Part shown: positions 15,196 through 16,412 of the stretch, in pieces
Layout: every line of letters starts with the position of its first letter
Position numbering within the stretch: position 1 is the first letter of the stretch
Assembly (NCBI GenBank): GCA_002796165.1
Contig: PCWF01000095.1
Span: 1 to 16,412 of the forward strand
Reading direction: 5' to 3'
DNA length: 16,412 nt
Origin: Nitrospinae bacterium CG11_big_fil_rev_8_21_14_0_20_56_8
GTDB taxonomy: Bacteria; Nitrospinota; Nitrospinia; Nitrospinales; VA-1
Translations under genes and position numbers: made by a program
The notes under the pieces: model-generated
Databases searched by the model: none
What the model saw: only the letters and a program-made list of their open reading frames with translations
What the model was told of the DNA's origin: nothing

Positions 15196-15573
15196 ATGGA
15201 AAAATCAAAATTTGAAATTTATCGGCAGAAACTGAACGAAATTCGCTCCAGCCTGATTGGGGACGTCGCCAAAAATTTCAAAACCACCAAGAATCGCGAA
15301 GGATCCCCGAACGCCGATATCAACGACGAGGCCGTTGAAACATACAACCGGCAATTGATGTCCAATCTCAGCGAACAGGACTGGGGCCAGTACCGGCTGG
15401 TGGAAGAAGCGCTGGGAAGAATCGAATCGGGCGAGTATGGCGTCTGCCTGGAATGCGGGCAACCGATTCCCGAAGCCCGGCTGGAAGTCATTCCCTTCGC
15501 CAAGTATTGCGTCAAATGCCTGGACGCGATCGAGAAGGAAAGCAAGGTAGCAAACCAAAATTTCGATAATTGA
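15196..15573 (+). CDS. dksA: DksA/TraR-type zinc-finger RNA polymerase regulator
   Basis: DksA-type proteins enter the RNA polymerase secondary channel and, with ppGpp, retune transcription of rRNA and stress genes. The 125-residue product has an N-terminal helical part and a C4 zinc finger with Cys84, Cys87, Cys105 and Cys108 (C-x2-C-x17-C-x2-C) in the typical EYGVCLECGQPIPEARLEVI context. ADINDEA (residues 40-46) preserves the D-x-x-D-x-A pattern of the E. coli DksA coiled-coil tip (Asp71, Asp74, Ala76), so it is probably active and not a degenerate TraR relative. It is shorter than E. coli DksA (151). The frame is open upstream to 15100, but ATG 15196 begins the conserved part and has GGAG 12 bases before it; ATG 15178 has no ribosome site. 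Which DksA paralogue it is cannot be told here. Confidence 0.88.
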   Translation: MEKSKFEIYRQKLNEIRSSLIGDVAKNFKTTKNREGSPNADINDEAVETYNRQLMSNLSEQDWGQYRLVEEALGRIESGEYGVCLECGQPIPEARLEVIPFAKYCVKCLDAIEKESKVANQNFDN

Positions 15574-15609
15574 AAAAAATCCCTTCATCCATCCTGGATC
15601 TCAGGTCCC

Positions 15610-15629
15610 GCCAGGGCGGGCCCCCTGGC
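15610..15629. other. GC-rich stem-loop between the dksA-like and LapAB-like genes
   Basis: GCCAGGG and CCCTGGC form a 7-base-pair stem with a six-base loop. An alternative pairing, CCCGC with GCGGG (15607-15620), competes with it, and flanking GGATC/GATCC blocks (15596-15600 and 15631-15635) could close an outer stem. There is no T tract on either strand, so termination is not supported. It may fold in the leader of the next gene. Confidence 0.35.
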
Positions 15630-15657
15630 CGATCCATCCATCGATACGCGGGGCGCT

Positions 15658-16412
15658 GTGTCATTAAAACTCATCCTGACACTTTTAACCTTTTCCCTCC
15701 TCTCCATATATATTGCCTTCCTTAATCCCGTCGAGGTGGAAGTATTCCTGACCCAATCCCGGTCGGTCAAGATGCCGATGGTCATCCTGTTTTTCGGGTC
15801 CGTTCTCGTCGGCGTGTTGATCACGGCCATCGTCTACTGGGCGGTTCAGATGAAGCGGTCCTATCTCGGCTTTCGCATGTACCTGAAACAACGGCGGGAA
15901 ACCCTCAGGGGCCGCAAGCTGGAACAGTTGTTCGAGCGGGCGGAGAACGCCTGCACCACCGGGCACAGCGAAAAAGCCGCCGACTACTTCGATAAAATCC
16001 TGAAGATCCACCCGCGCCATACCGCTTCGTTGTATCTCATGGGCAACCTGGCGCGCGAGCGGGGGGACGTGGACCGGGCCATCGGTCTCCACCAGACGGC
16101 GGCAGAGGCCGCACCGCAAAATCTCAAGCTCCTCCACGCATTGGCCGAGGATTATTCCGCCGCGAACGATCCGGTGAAAGAAATGGAAATCCTGAATAAA
16201 CTCCGCGAGGCCGACCGGCGGTCCGCGAAGCCGTTGGAGAAAATTCGCGCCCTCCATGAATCCGCGCACTCCTGGACCTCCGCCGCGGAGGTTCAGAAGA
16301 AAATACTTTCGCTTTCCTCCGATCCCGATTCCCGTAAAACCGAGGCGGCCCGTTACAGCCGCTACCAGTTTGAATACGCCCGGGAGTTGCTTCTTCAGGA
16401 AAAAAAAGATGC
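15658..16412 (+). CDS. LapA-LapB-like fusion: DUF1049 membrane domain plus TPRs, 5' part only
   Basis: About 251 codons are visible, open at the window edge. Residues 1-75 match the LapA (DUF1049) pattern: a first helix, LNPVEVEVFLTQ, then a second helix with FFGSVLVGVLI and a basic cytoplasmic stretch. From about residue 90 on there are TPRs, including MGNLARERGDVDRAIGLHQT, which closely resembles the LapB segment LGNLFRSRGEVDRAIRIHQT as I recall it from E. coli. LapA and LapB are separate neighbours in E. coli, where LapB sets LpxC turnover through FtsH and so lipopolysaccharide level; here they seem fused in one chain. The start is GTG at 15658, with a weak GGGG five bases upstream. A C-terminal rubredoxin-like zinc ribbon, if present, lies outside the window. 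Role in lipopolysaccharide control is inferred. Confidence 0.8.
   Translation, partial: MSLKLILTLLTFSLLSIYIAFLNPVEVEVFLTQSRSVKMPMVILFFGSVLVGVLITAIVYWAVQMKRSYLGFRMYLKQRRETLRGRKLEQLFERAENACTTGHSEKAADYFDKILKIHPRHTASLYLMGNLARERGDVDRAIGLHQTAAEAAPQNLKLLHALAEDYSAANDPVKEMEILNKLREADRRSAKPLEKIRALHESAHSWTSAAEVQKKILSLSSDPDSRKTEAARYSRYQFEYARELLLQEKKD

Noticed and set aside
1..16412. CRISPR arrays, tRNA or rRNA genes, insertion sequences, toxin-antitoxin or defence genes
   Set aside because: I saw no regularly spaced repeats, transposase motifs, RNA gene signatures or such protein families on either strand.

Overview
The window comes from a GC-rich Gram-negative bacterium. It has type IV pilins, a DksA-type RNA polymerase factor, a LapA/LapB-like protein (a family tied to lipopolysaccharide assembly) and a sigma-54-type promoter. 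The gene content would suit a deltaproteobacterial, Nitrospinota or Nitrospirota-like lineage, but the sequence alone does not settle the taxon. I see no insertion sequence, phage gene, CRISPR array, tRNA or rRNA.

Left arm (positions 1-13716, all minus strand, read from high to low coordinates). Two tandem type IV pilin-like genes come first, separated by a strong intrinsic terminator. They are followed by five tightly packed membrane or glycosyltransferase genes: a DUF2723/TMEM260-like GT-C protein, a TMTC-like GT-C protein with a C-terminal TPR-like region, a DPM1-like GT2 polyprenyl-phosphate sugar synthase, and two tandem YfhO-like proteins. The run ends with nadB (L-aspartate oxidase) and the 5' part of ftsK, which leaves the window. 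From the DUF2723 gene onward the junctions are overlaps (GTGA, 14 bases, ATGA, 8 bases) or gaps of 6-7 bases, so this is almost certainly one operon.

Centre (13717-14005). A 289-base AT-rich divergent intergenic region holds a very good sigma-54 (-24/-12) promoter facing the first pilin, a perfect 17-base palindrome about 140 bases upstream of the predicted pilin start site, and a weaker sigma-70-like promoter facing nadD.

Right arm (14006-16412, plus strand). nadD (nicotinate-nucleotide adenylyltransferase), rsfS (ribosomal silencing factor), a DksA/TraR-type C4 zinc-finger protein, and the 5' part of a gene that fuses a LapA-like membrane domain to LapB-like TPRs.

How the genes may work together. 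nadB and nadD, on opposite sides of the pilin locus, supply two steps of NAD synthesis. The most interesting reading is that the DPM1-like synthase makes a lipid-linked sugar outside the cytoplasmic leaflet's reach of nucleotide sugars, and that the GT-C proteins transfer it to surface or secreted proteins. The pilins next door, with Ser/Thr-rich tails, are the obvious candidate substrates. The TMTC-like and TMEM260-like proteins belong to the same broad families as two recently assigned eukaryotic O-mannosyltransferases, so the cluster looks like a compact bacterial version of such a pathway. This functional link is inferred from gene order and family membership only.
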